From the NCBI GenBank assembly GCA_003988855.1, contig QYAI01000024.1, forward strand, positions 310,001-374,000: DNA of 64,000 nucleotides. Reading direction: 5' to 3'. Positions 30,296 through 41,700 of this stretch are shown in pieces (position 1 is the stretch's first letter; each line of letters opens with the position of its first letter). A program made the position numbers and the translations under genes. The notes under the pieces are model-generated. The model was given only the letters and a program-made list of their open reading frames with translations, did not search any database and was not told where the DNA came from. Source of the DNA: Arachnopeziza araneosa (Eukaryota; Ascomycota; Leotiomycetes; Helotiales; Arachnopezizaceae).

Positions 30296-32350
30296 TCAAA
30301 CCATTACCAGCGAAGCAGGAGGAGTAACCTGCTGCTGTCCCGCTCCTTCACTTTCACTGTGGCTACCTGTTGGCACATATGGAGGTATTACAATTGCTTT
30401 TGCTGGCTCGTAGTCCTTCTCATCCTCCTCGGCGGCATCTTCGTCGTCAAATTCAGAGATGCTGGTTGAAATGCTCTGTTCACGAGTCGGAGCGCCTAAG
30501 CTCTGGTCCTCCAAGTCTGAAAGATCCGTATCATCTATATCAGGTAAAGGAACGTCAACTGCGACAGCCAGAAGGTCTGACTCAACACGCTGCTGAAGAT
30601 GTTGGAAGGGCTCCTGGAAAGCTGATTGTGCTGGCTCGATCTGATCGTAGAAGAGCATAAATACACCTCCTTGACCAAGTACATTCTCCTCACTAACTTT
30701 CATGACATCGTCGTCGCTCAAGCGCCACCACTGCTCCTTTTGCACCTTGTTTTCATTGTCGAGATCTGAATGCTTTTTGTAGCAGATGTAATGGCCATTC
30801 TCGTGTCGTCCATAGTGTGTAACGACGGCTCGAAGCTCGTATAAGGGCCCACACAATCTGGAGGGATGTGCTGTACTAGCGATCATCGGTCTCTCCGGGT
30901 TGAGTCGCCATTCTTCAACTGCGTTATCGTCATTTGTACCAGCGCTGCCCAGGCACCAAGGGCCAAGGTCAAGCAACTTTGGAAATCTAACTTCTGCGTA
31001 ATTCTTCTTCAATTCTCCAGTCATCTCGTCGTAAACGCTTCTGTTGATGTGAGCCACCAAAGACTTTGGAGGTCGCGCAATGACTGCCTGTCTGGATTTG
31101 GTAGTTGACACACGACTTTTAGGCCCAATCTTACACTTCTGAAGCAGTGTCTTCTCGTCGTAGTCATCGTCATCAAGAGCTTCGCGAATAGCCTGCAGTC
31201 TTTCCGTTGATTGCCGTTGCAGGTTAGCATTTGGAGAGACTTTGTTTCGTTCCAATAAAGTTTCCAAAAGCCGCTCTGTTCTGAGCAAAGTGCACTTACC
31301 ACACTCTACCCCTTCAATCGACTCCAGTTTTGTATACTCATCCAGACAGTCCAGTATATCATATCCCCAGCATCGCCCTAATGGTAGAGTGAGACAATTA
31401 AACGGGATCATGGAAAGTCCTTCTGAAAATCCACATTCTGTACATCCAACACGCTGCGCGATCAGCCCTTCTAAAGGATTTCGGTACATCAACGTTGAAG
31501 ACTTAGAGTTGATCGACGAGCTACTTGAAACCGATTCGCTATCTGATTCAAACCCACGGAATGTCTGGAGTGACTTGGCAGCATTCCCTACTTCTTTATC
31601 AATCTCGTCCAAGACTTTTGAGAAGTATTCCTGCGCATCCTGTTGTTGCCAACTGCTCATATTTTTCAAGGTAGCTGGGGTCCATATTCTTCTTCCATTA
31701 TTTGATGGGTTGTTTAAAGTCGCAATCAGCCCTCGTAATGCTTCGGCCATTTTCATATCTAACCTTGAGTCTCCTTCTGGAAGCTCCTCTGCTATAGGGT
31801 TCGTGAGATAATCTGGAAGTGAGTCTAGCGACGCCAGCCCTTGGAGTACGCTGTTCTGATAACAAGAATTATCCCAGTTCCCTAAACCTGCTGGTCTCCC
31901 ATCTGCTCCTGTAGCTATACTGATTCCTGGGAGTGTTGACAGCCTTCTTCGCCCAGCTTGTGTGACTGACCCTATTATGCCCCCTGGCGTATCCAGACCC
32001 AGTATACGCCGCATACTTTCGCTCTTCGTTGCATGAGTCTTAGGAATAGCCCTCAAGGCTGGGTTTGATATTCGTAGGGGGTTTTGGAAGTTCTCTACGG
32101 CGTCCAACAGGCGTGATGGTGTAAGATAGACAAAAACATTCCAGAGCAGTTCAGCTAAGGGTAGCAAATCGTAATCGAGGATGAAGAAGATTTGGTAGAT
32201 GACAGGTATCAGACAAAGCAATAGTGGTATAAGGACGCCCACGCTTGTGAAAGGGGAATGTATCCTCTCTCTATTCTCCTGGTGGTACTCTTCAAAGACG
32301 TTGGGATCACCGTCGAAGGGGTCGTGAAAGCGATGATCGTAAGAGTTCAT
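30296..32350 (-). CDS. Membrane-anchored ubiquitin carboxyl-terminal hydrolase (USP, Ubp1-like)
   Basis: Single exon of 684 aa from ATG at 32350. An N-terminal hydrophobic stretch at about 36-58 (SVGVLIPLLLCLIPVIYQIF) is a likely signal anchor. The Cys box GLGNWDNSCYQNSVLQGL places the catalytic cysteine at about residue 163. The middle contains the USP zinc-ribbon-like CTECGFSEG and CGKC. The His box is RAVVTHYGRHENGHYICYK, followed by WWRLSDDDV and a further block, GGVFMLFYDQI. The C-terminal 110 residues are acidic and disordered. The layout matches yeast Ubp1, a membrane-associated deubiquitinase. It is divergent from ALB1 across 263 bp. Confidence 0.93.
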   Translation of the reverse strand: MNSYDHRFHDPFDGDPNVFEEYHQENRERIHSPFTSVGVLIPLLLCLIPVIYQIFFILDYDLLPLAELLWNVFVYLTPSRLLDAVENFQNPLRISNPALRAIPKTHATKSESMRRILGLDTPGGIIGSVTQAGRRRLSTLPGISIATGADGRPAGLGNWDNSCYQNSVLQGLASLDSLPDYLTNPIAEELPEGDSRLDMKMAEALRGLIATLNNPSNNGRRIWTPATLKNMSSWQQQDAQEYFSKVLDEIDKEVGNAAKSLQTFRGFESDSESVSSSSSINSKSSTLMYRNPLEGLIAQRVGCTECGFSEGLSMIPFNCLTLPLGRCWGYDILDCLDEYTKLESIEGVECGKCTLLRTERLLETLLERNKVSPNANLQRQSTERLQAIREALDDDDYDEKTLLQKCKIGPKSRVSTTKSRQAVIARPPKSLVAHINRSVYDEMTGELKKNYAEVRFPKLLDLGPWCLGSAGTNDDNAVEEWRLNPERPMIASTAHPSRLCGPLYELRAVVTHYGRHENGHYICYKKHSDLDNENKVQKEQWWRLSDDDVMKVSEENVLGQGGVFMLFYDQIEPAQSAFQEPFQHLQQRVESDLLAVAVDVPLPDIDDTDLSDLEDQSLGAPTREQSISTSISEFDDEDAAEEDEKDYEPAKAIVIPPYVPTGSHSESEGAGQQQVTPPASLVMV

Positions 32351-32613
32351 GGTAAGGCATGTGAGCTCGATTCACTAGTGTGGCAACGTCCAAAATCTTA
32401 TCTAGGGATCGGGAAGCGCAATTTAGGGCGTCGTGATTGTTTTCGGGTGGTTGTACTCGTGAAGGCTGAAGGGGTGAGGACAAAGAGCGAGACATGTGAG
32501 CAGACACCCCAAAATGCGCCACGAGGTTTTGCCGCTGCCACCCTTCCAAAGATTTGTGGGCATCTTTTGAGCCCCACCAACAATTTTTTGAAAACAAGCA
32601 ATCCGTAAGCATA

Positions 32614-33226
32614 ATGGGCAAAACAGCTCCGCTCAAGAAGAAGGGCGGTAGGTGATCCTTAATCTGCCTGCCAGATAATTCTAAACCATCTAGCTGCTTC
32701 AGTGCATTCGCGCGCTGCGAAACGGGCATCCTCTCCTGGCATCGACCTTGACAAGTCCTTGAAGGACCTAAAGCCACCAGTCCACATAAAACACTCTCGC
32801 CCTTCTGTACTCGCGGTCCACCAAGGCGCTGGTGTAAGCAAGAAATCTAAGAATGGAAGGAAATCCGTCTTAAGCGCGAAGGCGAGAAAACGGCAGGAGA
32901 AGGGACTTGATCGTGCTGAAGCGGTGATGGACAAGAAAGAGAAGAAAGTCGAAAGGAGCAAAGGTAGGGCGCGGACCGTCCAAGAGAGGTCCAAGGACTG
33001 GGATGCGCTGAACAAGAGGATGCTTGCTCAGAAGGCAAGGGAAGAAGCCTTGGCTTTGGAAAAGGAGAATTGGGTTGACGAAGAGATAAACGACGAGATG
33101 GAAGAAGACGTTGAGATTGAGGAGGCACCGAACGCAGATCCTACATCTACTACGGATGCTGCGCAAGACATCGCTCAGTCAATCCCGTTACCACCACCCG
33201 TTGAGGACGAGGAAGAGGTTTTATGA
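32614..33226 (+). CDS. ALB1: Ribosome biogenesis protein Alb1
   Basis: Two exons, 32614-32647 and 32703-33226, give 185 aa. Exon 1 supplies MGKTAPLKKKG and the splice adds VHSRAAKRASSPGIDLDKSL. The body is basic, with conserved Alb1-like PPVHIKHSRPSVLAVHQGAG and KKSKNGRKSVLSAKARKRQE. A coiled coil follows (EAVMDKKEKKVERSKGRART), and the tail is acidic. Alb1 accompanies Arx1 on pre-60S particles during nuclear export. Short length, basic N-half and acidic C-tail fit the family. Confidence 0.8.
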
Positions 33227-33613
33227 CAAAATGGTTCATGAAGCATGATTTTATGGGAATTGCATGCAGTGGTGTCTTGTTTCGGGAGATTAGAAAGACC
33301 GTTTTGATACCATGATTAACTAGTTGGCTGTTATAAATGGGCCAAAATTTGCAAGGTTAAGGGACCTATGTCTAAGGGTTTTGAGGCCTGGATCAGTACT
33401 TAGTTCTTTGATCTAAGCTGTAGCAAGAATGTTGATGTAACTTTCTTGAGTGAAGAAGATGTTGGTTTCGATTGTCACCCACAAGGTTCAGAAATAAGTC
33501 CTGCACCACGGGAGGTCTAACCTAAAGTGATCTAGCTTTCAACTTTAACTAAATTTATTCAGCCTTGCGACGTCGCCATTCTTCAAGTCAAGAAGCTCTC
33601 CAGAACAACCAAA
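33227..33613 (+). other. Intergenic spacer upstream of the MFAP1-like gene
   Basis: 387 bp between tandem genes, AT-rich at its start. No gene is seen. Confidence 0.5.
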
Positions 33614-34972
33614 ATGCCTCCTAAGCGCATGACCGCAAATCCTATCAAGGCGCCGCGCTATCGACCGGGCAAAGCTGTAGAAGAGGCGGATTCATCGGAT
33701 TCAGAAGCCAGTGAAGATGAGACTACATCGCAACCTACCAAGCCCATTTCTGCACCACCTAAAGTCACAACTGCTGGAGGCATTACGAGCAATCTAAGTA
33801 AAGTCGATCTCAACGAACGACGAAAAATTGCTGCGGCGAAAGAAGCCGCTAGGGTCGAAGAGGAGCTGGTGTTGAAAGCGAAGGAGGAGGAGGGGTTTGT
33901 AACTGAAGAGAGCGAGGATGGAAGTGAGGAAGGAAGTGAAGAGGATGGTAGCAGTGAAGAAGAAAGCAGCGAGGAAGAAGCTCCCAGGAGGGTGATGGTG
34001 CGGCCTACATTTATCAAAAAAGATAAACGAAATAATACTGCTAAAGAGATCGATTCAAGAACAGAAGATGAGCAGTTCGCTGCCGAGGAAGCGAGGAAGA
34101 AAGCCTTAGCAGATGAGATCGTGGAAGAACAGATTAGAAAAGACCTCGCAGCCAAGGCAGCAGGGAAGAAGAATTGGGATGACGATGAAGATGAAGACGA
34201 GGTGGATGATGAGGATGGAGTCGATCCGGAAGCAGAGTACGCGGCGTGGAAGCTGAGAGAACTCAGGCGCATCAAAAGAGAGAGAGAAGCAATTGAGGCG
34301 AAAGAGAAAGAATTAGAGGAGGTAGAGAGAAGGAAAAATCTTACAGAAGAGGAGCGGAGAAGAGAAGACGAAGAATACATAGCGAAACAAAAGGAGGAGA
34401 AGGATTCCAAAGGCACAATGTCGTACATGCAAAAGTACTACCATAAAGGAGCCTTCTACCAAGAAGATGCCAAAGACCAAGGCCTGGACCAGAGAGATAT
34501 CATGGGCTCAAGATTCGCGGATGATGTCAATCGCGAGTTATTACCACAGGCACTACAGATACGAGACATGACGAAGCTAGGCAAGAAGGGTGCTACGAAG
34601 TACCGAGATCTCAAGACTGAAGACACAGGGAAATGGGGTCAATTCGACGATAAGAGAGGAGGGGGGTTTGGGGGATACAATGCAGATGAGCGGTTTATGC
34701 CTGATAGAGATCGAGGTGGTCCCGGCTCTAGTGGTGCAAATAGTACTCCGGTTGCAGAGCGTAAGAAAGTCAGTGGGGCCCCAGAAGGACCAAAAGCTAT
34801 GCGGAATGGAGGCGAGCAGACGCGAGATAGCGGAGACACGTACCGACCGGGTAGGGATCGAAGCCCTTCACCACGGAGAGATAGAGATCGTGATGATCGG
34901 CATCGGCGGAAACGAAGTAACTCAAGGGACCAAGATCATTATGAAAGTGACAAGCGCCGAAGAGTAGATTGA
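33614..34972 (+). CDS. MFAP1-like spliceosomal protein
   Basis: Single exon of 452 aa. N-terminal acidic/Ser-rich segments (SSDSEASEDETT, EGSEEDGSSEEESSEEEA) lead into RRVMVRPTFIKKDKRNN, a family signature, and a long charged helix. The C-terminal conserved core contains MSYMQKYYHKGAFYQEDA, QRDIMGSRFADDVNRELLPQ, and ALQIRDMTKLGKKGATKYRD followed by LKTEDTGKWGQFD, which define MFAP1. In human B-complex spliceosomes MFAP1 contacts PRP38 and the U5/U4 region. The last 100 residues are RD/RS-rich, a common fungal extension. It is convergent with POL12 over 112 bp. Confidence 0.95.
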   Translation: MPPKRMTANPIKAPRYRPGKAVEEADSSDSEASEDETTSQPTKPISAPPKVTTAGGITSNLSKVDLNERRKIAAAKEAARVEEELVLKAKEEEGFVTEESEDGSEEGSEEDGSSEEESSEEEAPRRVMVRPTFIKKDKRNNTAKEIDSRTEDEQFAAEEARKKALADEIVEEQIRKDLAAKAAGKKNWDDDEDEDEVDDEDGVDPEAEYAAWKLRELRRIKREREAIEAKEKELEEVERRKNLTEEERRREDEEYIAKQKEEKDSKGTMSYMQKYYHKGAFYQEDAKDQGLDQRDIMGSRFADDVNRELLPQALQIRDMTKLGKKGATKYRDLKTEDTGKWGQFDDKRGGGFGGYNADERFMPDRDRGGPGSSGANSTPVAERKKVSGAPEGPKAMRNGGEQTRDSGDTYRPGRDRSPSPRRDRDRDDRHRRKRSNSRDQDHYESDKRRRVD

Positions 34973-35084
34973 AGATGATATTGACTATCTAGTCCAAACA
35001 CTGTACATAAAGATCATTACATGATTCATCTATTCCGAGGAACTCCTTGAACACCGTAACCCAGTGAAAGTCTTCTAAAAATAA

Positions 35085-37217
35085 TCATATCCTGACAATA
35101 TCAACTCGCGCTCGCTCAAATACTCTGTGCGGCAACACTGATACTCCACTCTCTTTAGATTCTATAGACGCCGGGTAGATGGTCATTTTCGTATATGTAC
35201 CAGCAGCTCGTCTTTTCGACAGAAATCCCGGATTGATAACCAAAACACTTTCCACAACCTGCACATGTAAGCGGTGGACGTGATTTCACATCATTTTAAC
35301 TCACCTTGGCAAATGGTGGTAAACCACTCGGCACGATCAAAATGTCGGGCTTAATATTAATCATCTCACCTAGCTTGAGATAGCTGGTATCCAGCATGGA
35401 CCCAGCAGGTGTACCGTTAGCAGTGCCAGTTCTCGGTAAGCTCTCTCGATCCACAGGAGGAAATAAGGGGAAGAAATTGCGTTGTTGGATCAGGTACTTT
35501 GGTAGGCGAGCAAGCAGAGAAGGATCTTTGGGTTTACTACCGATAACTTCAGACATTCTCAGTTCCGTGAGAATGTCTTGAGATGATATTCCAATAGCTA
35601 CCTCGTTAAGAGATAGAGTCATTGGATTTCCAATGATTCTTACTGGCTTTGGTAATCCAAGATCTTTCTTCGGAAAAGGCTCCTGTGGCCAGGAAACATG
35701 CTTGCTGATAGCGTCTTTGACAGAGGGTACAAGAATGATGGTGATGTGAGGGTTTGCCGCAACTAGTTGGATGAAAGCTGGTGAGATTAGATACTTGAAA
35801 ACGGTCGACATGGCTATCGTATCCGGCTCAGCCATGGCCTCTTCCGGGAGATCGAAATCTCCTGTAGCTATTAGCGGATGGTCAATGTCTAGGAATGGGC
35901 CGGCCAGAATCAGAGCGTCGGCATATGAGTCTGCTGCTTGGCTACAAATTGCGTGTAAGGGCTCGAAATCCAGGTTGTCGTCTGCGGTGTAGGGACCAGA
36001 GCCTACTAAAATGTTCAAGGGGGCAGGTACAGAATCCGAGTCCATTGCATCAGGCCCTCCTCTTAACCTCTGAATATGTGCCTCTAGTCCGGAAGGTGTA
36101 GATGCAGCACCAGGGAGAAGGGGAGGCTCCAAGATCTCGCTAACTGTGAAGTAATCACCCGAAGCATTGATACCTTTCAAAGCGACTATCTGACCGGGAA
36201 AGAACTGAAATTCCGGAACCGCTTCCACTTTCAGAGGTATTCTGAGACCTGCACCCATTCGACGTGAAGTTTCTAGGACCAGTGATGAAGCATTTAGCCT
36301 TCCTTCTAGTGCATCGGAAGCTATACGTCCGACTGCTACTATCTCGTTCGTGCTCTGGCTTGCGGCACTACCAAACGCCGAATCATCAAGTTTATGATGA
36401 TCCTGAACAAGAAGCATGAACTCATCTATTTTGTCGTCTAGAATTTCCGAGGCTTCTGAAGATTTCATGGCCATGGGCTTGTATGATAATTTTTTCATGT
36501 CGGAGTTTGCAGTTAATTTGATTCGTGGTTCAGAAAAGGGTGCCATGGGAGGCTCTGCTGCGGAGAGATGGTCGTTGAGAACTTCCACAGCTTGCCCAGC
36601 ATTCTGTCTATCGTGGAAAGAAGTCCTGACACGGTCAGCTTACGACGCTTATTCGGCACTTAACATACGGTGCGCCATGTGTGTTTTGTTCTCCTGCTTT
36701 GTGTGGTGTCTTGAAATCTGGAGAGCTGCTTGCTGGCTCTGCCTTCACTCTTGACATCGATGGAGTCTCGAATTTCTTTCTATTCGTTCCATTGACTTTA
36801 CTCGTAGATCCGGCTCGCGGCGTATTAGGTACAAGACCATCCAGCCTGCCCAAGATTAGCAATAGAACATTCTTGACTGCAGACTTCTCACATCCCAAAG
36901 ACGTCTCCATTACTTGTCACTGTCCTTGGAGTTGCCCCTCCACGTTTGTTCGTATGAAGTTGATGTGCTTTACTCCGGTTCTCACGCTCCAACCCATCCT
37001 GCACGTCTTTTTTAAGAGCTCTAGCAGTTTCAATATTCAATTTCATATCATCCGAGCCCATTTTCATGCTATAAGATTCCCATTTGTACCAAAGTTCTTG
37101 CGCGTCTATCGAATGTAGCCTCATGATGGATTGTAATTCCGCAAGAACATCGGGTTCTAATCCTTGACCCGTAGGCGCAAAGTGATCTTTCAATTCCATT
37201 TCTGTAGAGTCGCTCAT
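35085..37217 (-). CDS. POL12: DNA polymerase alpha-primase subunit B
   Basis: Four exons on the minus strand (37217-36892, 36845-36669, 36607-35305, 35258-35085) give 659 aa with consistent phases. The N-terminal globular region (MSDSTEMELKDHFAPTGQGL) and a linker rebuilt by splicing (DVFGMLDGLVPNTPRAGSTS) precede the OB and phosphoesterase-like core. That core contains FQFFPGQIVALKGINASGDY, PLNILVGSGPYTADDNLDFE, and DALILAGPFLDIDHPLIATG, the last holding the metal-site-like Asp/His pattern of inactive B subunits. It then has ANPHITIILVPSVKDAISKH and, across the last intron, PFAKVVESVLVINPGFLSKR. The B subunit tethers primase-pol alpha to CMG/Ctf4 at forks. Three MBF-type motifs lie just upstream. 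Confidence 0.95.
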
Positions 37218-37521
37218 GTTGGCGTCGGTTTGAATATTGACGTTTGTTGTCGCTGATGAATTGAGGTGGAGGGGAAGACGCGACCGCGTAAAGTGGATAC
37301 AGAAGTTCGCGTTCTGCCTCGCTTCAGACCCCTATGTCAGTAAACAGGGCAACGCGAGTACACGAATCCAGTCAAAAAATATAGTAAGATTGCCTCTAAG
37401 GATAAATTTTGCCTAGTAAGAACTTCTTTTTATGAATTGCTTCAGTGAAATGGCTTATTCCCTCCAAATGTAACACATCCTGCCTCTTGTCGTACCGTCT
37501 TGTACTGTACACAATACATAC
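37218..37521 (-). promoter_or_regulatory. POL12 promoter with MBF/E2F-like motifs
   Basis: In the 150 bp upstream of the POL12 ATG there is an inverted pair ACGCG-N2-CGCGT at 37278-37289, TTCGCGTT at 37306-37313 and AACGCGA at 37351-37357. These match MCB/E2F-type elements bound by MBF in fungal S-phase genes. Confidence 0.55.
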
Positions 37522-38275
37522 TTACATATCCTCTTCTTCCACCCCCCCCCCTTCGTCGTCCTCCTCCTCATCGACCTCTTCTTCCCCGTTTGATGAATTC
37601 AAGATTGCCACGATAGAAGCTTTGCGAAGTAGGTTTTCAGTCCCACTGATTTCCTCTCAGCTATCATCGGTCGAAACCAGAGCAATAGAAGTCGAGATGC
37701 CATCATCTACTTTTTGGTGCTTTGCTGTATGCACCGAGACTTCATCAGCAATTGTGGCATCTGTGGCATCCCTCGAAATCATGAAATTGTGTGCACTTGT
37801 CTTGCAACCCGCTTCATCACTCTGCTTGTTGCAGCACGTGAAAAAATACCCCTCAGCATAATCGGGGTCGTCCCTCTTTTCGTAAAGAGGACCTTCCCGC
37901 CAATCCTCATAGTCATCCCAAACTTTAGAATCAACATTCCTCTCCTTTTCCCCTACTTCGTGTCAGTTCTGATGCACATTAATTTTCGTAAAGCAAGTGT
38001 CTTACCATCCTGATAGACACAACTACCCGCTACGTTTTCTGCAACATCTGCTCCTGATCGCACTGAGTACACAATTGAAATCTCGGTACAAATACAACTC
38101 CATTATCTCGCTTTCTCTTCAGGCCAGAAACAGCATTCGCATTAAACAAAAGCAGAGTCTCTGCCACTTTCTTGCATTGTTCGTTCTCATCACACATCTG
38201 AATCAAAATCGTTCATAATTTCTCGGGGCTCGTTGCATTGATAGCTTCCTGAAGAGAAGCCATAAGTGGCTGCAT
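37522..38275 (-). pseudogene. Decayed gene of a fungal Cys-rich (CxxC...CCxx..GC..H) zinc-binding-like family
   Basis: The minus strand reads as one broken gene. From an ATG at 38275, 20 codons end at an in-frame TGA (38215-38213, KL*TIL). The frame then continues with MCDENEQCKKVAETLLLFNA, the basic KRKR, and FQLCTQCDQE. About 38050 the frame shifts by one base into DVAENVAGSCVYQDG, which fits the same family exactly. A 53-nt intron 38005-37953 joins GEKERNVDSKVWDDYEDWRE to DDPDYAEGYFFTCCNKQS and DEAGCKTSAH. A second in-frame TGA (37659-37657) precedes an acidic tail that ends at TAA (37522). The middle Cys/His motif has Gln where the family has His (CVYQDG). CGA-to-TGA changes would explain both stops. 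Intact relatives are conserved in filamentous fungi, with unknown function. An assembly error could explain the shift, but not all three defects easily. Confidence 0.65.
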
Positions 38276-38790
38276 CGAGAATCGAATCAGATCACCGCAT
38301 AGGACAAGACAACGCCAGAATAATCGCTTGACAAAAGCTGTGAACAGAGGAATACTTGTTGCCAAACGCGTCGCGTCAAGGGAATGGGGGGCAAGGGGTA
38401 TATACTTTAGTCCAAAAAGGGGTAAAATAAGCTAATCCAAAGATAATCGATAATGGGTGCTTACGTTCACGACCAGACATGGTCGAAAGCTCAAGCCTCA
38501 ATTACGTAGGTAGAATTATCAAATATGTACAGTTGAATTCTATCCATCCACAATCCCCCAACGCCATGATGTGTGGCGCGACGTTTAACTGAAGTACAGT
38601 ACACAACAAAACAAATTGATCGAAGATCTGGTATCTGGTGGACTACTCGAAAATATGCGAGTGCATCATATCGTAAACAGTGTCATCATCTTTCTACTAA
38701 GAGAAAGAGTGGAAGAGAAATATTAACATGAAAATGGTTGATCTTGGATCATTTCGTCTAGAAGATTGAGAAGTGAAAAGGTCACGCAGC
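38276..38790. other. Spacer upstream of the pseudogene
   Basis: 515 bp that would hold the former promoter of the pseudogene and the 3' UTR of the ADF-H/PH-like gene. AT-rich after 38400. No other coding sequence is seen. Confidence 0.5.
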
Positions 38791-41700
38791 TCATTGACCG
38801 GTCCAGTTGCGGTGTGCGTCTTGAAGTACTGTGTTTCTATCAGTATGTAATTCAGGATCAAATCTTCTCAAATAGTAACTTACTGCTCAGGATTTCAGCT
38901 TGTCCAGCTCTGTCCTCACAAGCAACTTGCAATTCTCCGCCCTCCAAGAAGTCCAACACAACGCTGTTGGGCAGTTCTTGGATCTCAACATCGGGTATAG
39001 AAGGAGTTCTAAATTCGCTGAGATGAAATCTTCGGGTAGTACCTGCGCTGGTTCTTTCTTTCGCATTTGCGTGGGCAGTCAGGGCAGGAGCCATGATGAG
39101 ATATCCCTGAGAATCCAAAAACATAGTCCGGCGTTTCCAAAGTAATGTGTCCGGAAATTGTACATTTACGTCGCTGATACCAATGCTAGTAGGGGTATTG
39201 GATGGGAGTGTAGAGTTGCTTGACTCAAGGACGTCGCCGAAGGAAGGCTCGAGTTCTTCTCGGAGAGTAGGGGAAAAGGTTTGGGTGATTGCTTTGCGGC
39301 CAGGCGATAAGGCGGAAGACATTCGATGAAGCATTCGGCTTGCTCGACTAGATTTCTTATCGCTCTTGTCATCAGGAAGAGAGGTAGAAGACGGAGACGG
39401 TGATAGCAAATTTCCAGTCTCTCCACGACTTGAGGACGACTTCCGACTGGTGATAGACATTTGTCGCTGGTGGCCTTTGTTTACATGAGTTGAAGGTGGC
39501 CGAGATGGTGACATGACTTGTGGAGATAGCACCGGCCGCTCGAGAGTAAGAGACTTTCGACGCTCAGTGATCGAGGATCGACGATCGCTGATGAGATCCT
39601 TGATGATAGTCATAGAAGACCTACGCTCCTTTTTGGTAGTGTTAGAACTTATGCTCGTGGGCCTTTCTTTTGAGAGTCGGCGTTCCAAAATAGTTTCTTT
39701 TGGAACCTCAATCGCTCGTTTGTGATCGATCACGAGAGGCGACTGCTTAAGGTCTAGGGGAGCATAGTCTAGAGGGTCCTTCCCAGTGTCTGATCGGGGA
39801 AGAAATGGTTGGGATGGATCTCGAACGATTCGTGCAGTGACAGAGACAGATTCAGGCCTGGGTCGAGAGACTTGATTTGATGTATTCGCGCTTGACTTGA
39901 AGGCATCAACACGGCTCTGAATTGACGGAGATCTTTCCCTGCCCTTTCCTTTTTCAGGTGTGGATTCTCGAGACATAGATGGTGAGGGAGTGTTGGTTGT
40001 TATTGAATTTGCACGCTCCACAATATATGGAGATTTAGCAGGGCCGCGAACACTAGTTTTCCGAACAGAGAAAAAGGTAGGAGTTCCTGCGGTTGTTCCT
40101 AGATTGGTATTCTGATCTGGTGAGAGGCTAGAGAGTTTTTCAAGCGCCTTGATTCTCTGGGAAATTCCAGACCCAAGATTGGTTTTCTTAGCCATTGGCT
40201 TGGCCGGTTGAGAGTTGACACGATTGAGATAGGCTGCAGAGGCTGAAGCGGATCTCGCGGATTCCGAGTGTGATGAAGATGGTGGTTCCAGCAACCGAGA
40301 ATCAGGAGACAAATTTCGCATTGGTGTTGTCACTGCTCGTGATAATCTTTTGATTTCACCCCCCCTCGCCCTCAATGGACTTGGCATCGGAAATACAGGG
40401 CTAACCGGAGACTTGGAAACAGAAATCGGCTTCGCATCTTGAAAAACAGCAGATTGGAGTTCGTCCATGAGATCGTCGTCTGACGAGAAATTATCATCGG
40501 AATTTGCATCACTTCTATCTGTAGGATCCAAATCTGTTCGAATAGGGCCGACGGGTGCTTTACGCCTGCTCCTCCTGAAGGAAGATGCTCCACTCTCAGT
40601 ACCATCCTCAAAATTTGACTGTCTTGTGTCTATTGAAAACGTGCTATCAACAGGTGATTTCTGAGGCTGATTATTTTCCGGCTGATCGGCACTGGGAAGA
40701 GGCTCCGTGGATACTTCGCGGCTGGAGGAAGCTTCTTTCAGATTCTGCACGCTGAATTTTGAACGAGGTATATTCCATTCTTTGGGCCCAGCTTTAGTAG
40801 GAAGTTGTATTTGAGGAATAACATCTGGAATATGTTGTATTCGTGCTTGTTCTTTATCAGTTGACACGTTTGGTGACGATCTGATAAGATCTACGTCCAC
40901 AATTGATGTAGTTGGAATTGGCATTTGATCAACTGCCAGTGCTGTTGGCTCAGCTGGCAATTTCTGAGTTTCCAATTCTTGCTCTCCAATACCATCAAAT
41001 TCTTCAACGCATGATTCTGTGGTGTTTTGGCTCTCATCAGTCGTTGAAGTAGTTTTCACGGGACTATAAGTAACTGGCAGAAGCGTCGGAAGTTGGTGGT
41101 CCATAGAAGAGTTTTCCGTCTTCTCTGGCTCGGTAGGAGTGTTAGCAGTTGTAGAATCATTGTAGAGTAGAGGCGAAAGATTTTTTGGTTCTTGAATAGT
41201 TTCGTCAGTCGATTCTGAGACTGAGGAAGCTGTGGTTGATTCAGCACGTTCCGAGGCCCCGGCAGGAGAGACGGGATAGGAATCCGATCGGGTGGCATCC
41301 GATTCATCACTTTTCAAAGTTGACCTAGCGTCAAATGCAATACCAGACTCCTCGACCTTGGCCATATCGGTCAGCATTGCTAATGTAGGTTGCAAGTCTC
41401 TGGGTGCTTCCGCGGGTTCGGGAATTGGAGCACTTAGAGGCACTGGTGTTTCCTCTGCTGATTTGGCTGAGTTTTCTTCTGCACCTAACTTGGCCGATTC
41501 TTCTTCTGCAGCTTCTGCAGCTTTCGCAGCAGCAATCTTCTTTCTCCGAAGTTCTTGCGCTTTCATCAATCTAGCTCTCTCTGGTGTCATGCCTGGCAGT
41601 CTCGGAGCCATCGAAAGAGCTGGTGATAGCATGGGCCGTATTGAAACGCCCGAGCTTGTAGTTGGTCGTCCACCACTTGTGTGTGGCCTTGTAGGAGTGA

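Noticed and set aside
37999..38064. A 44-nt intron that would repair the frameshift in the pseudogene
   Set aside because: It would delete the CxxC motif, has no branch-point-like sequence, and leaves the upstream TGA unexplained.
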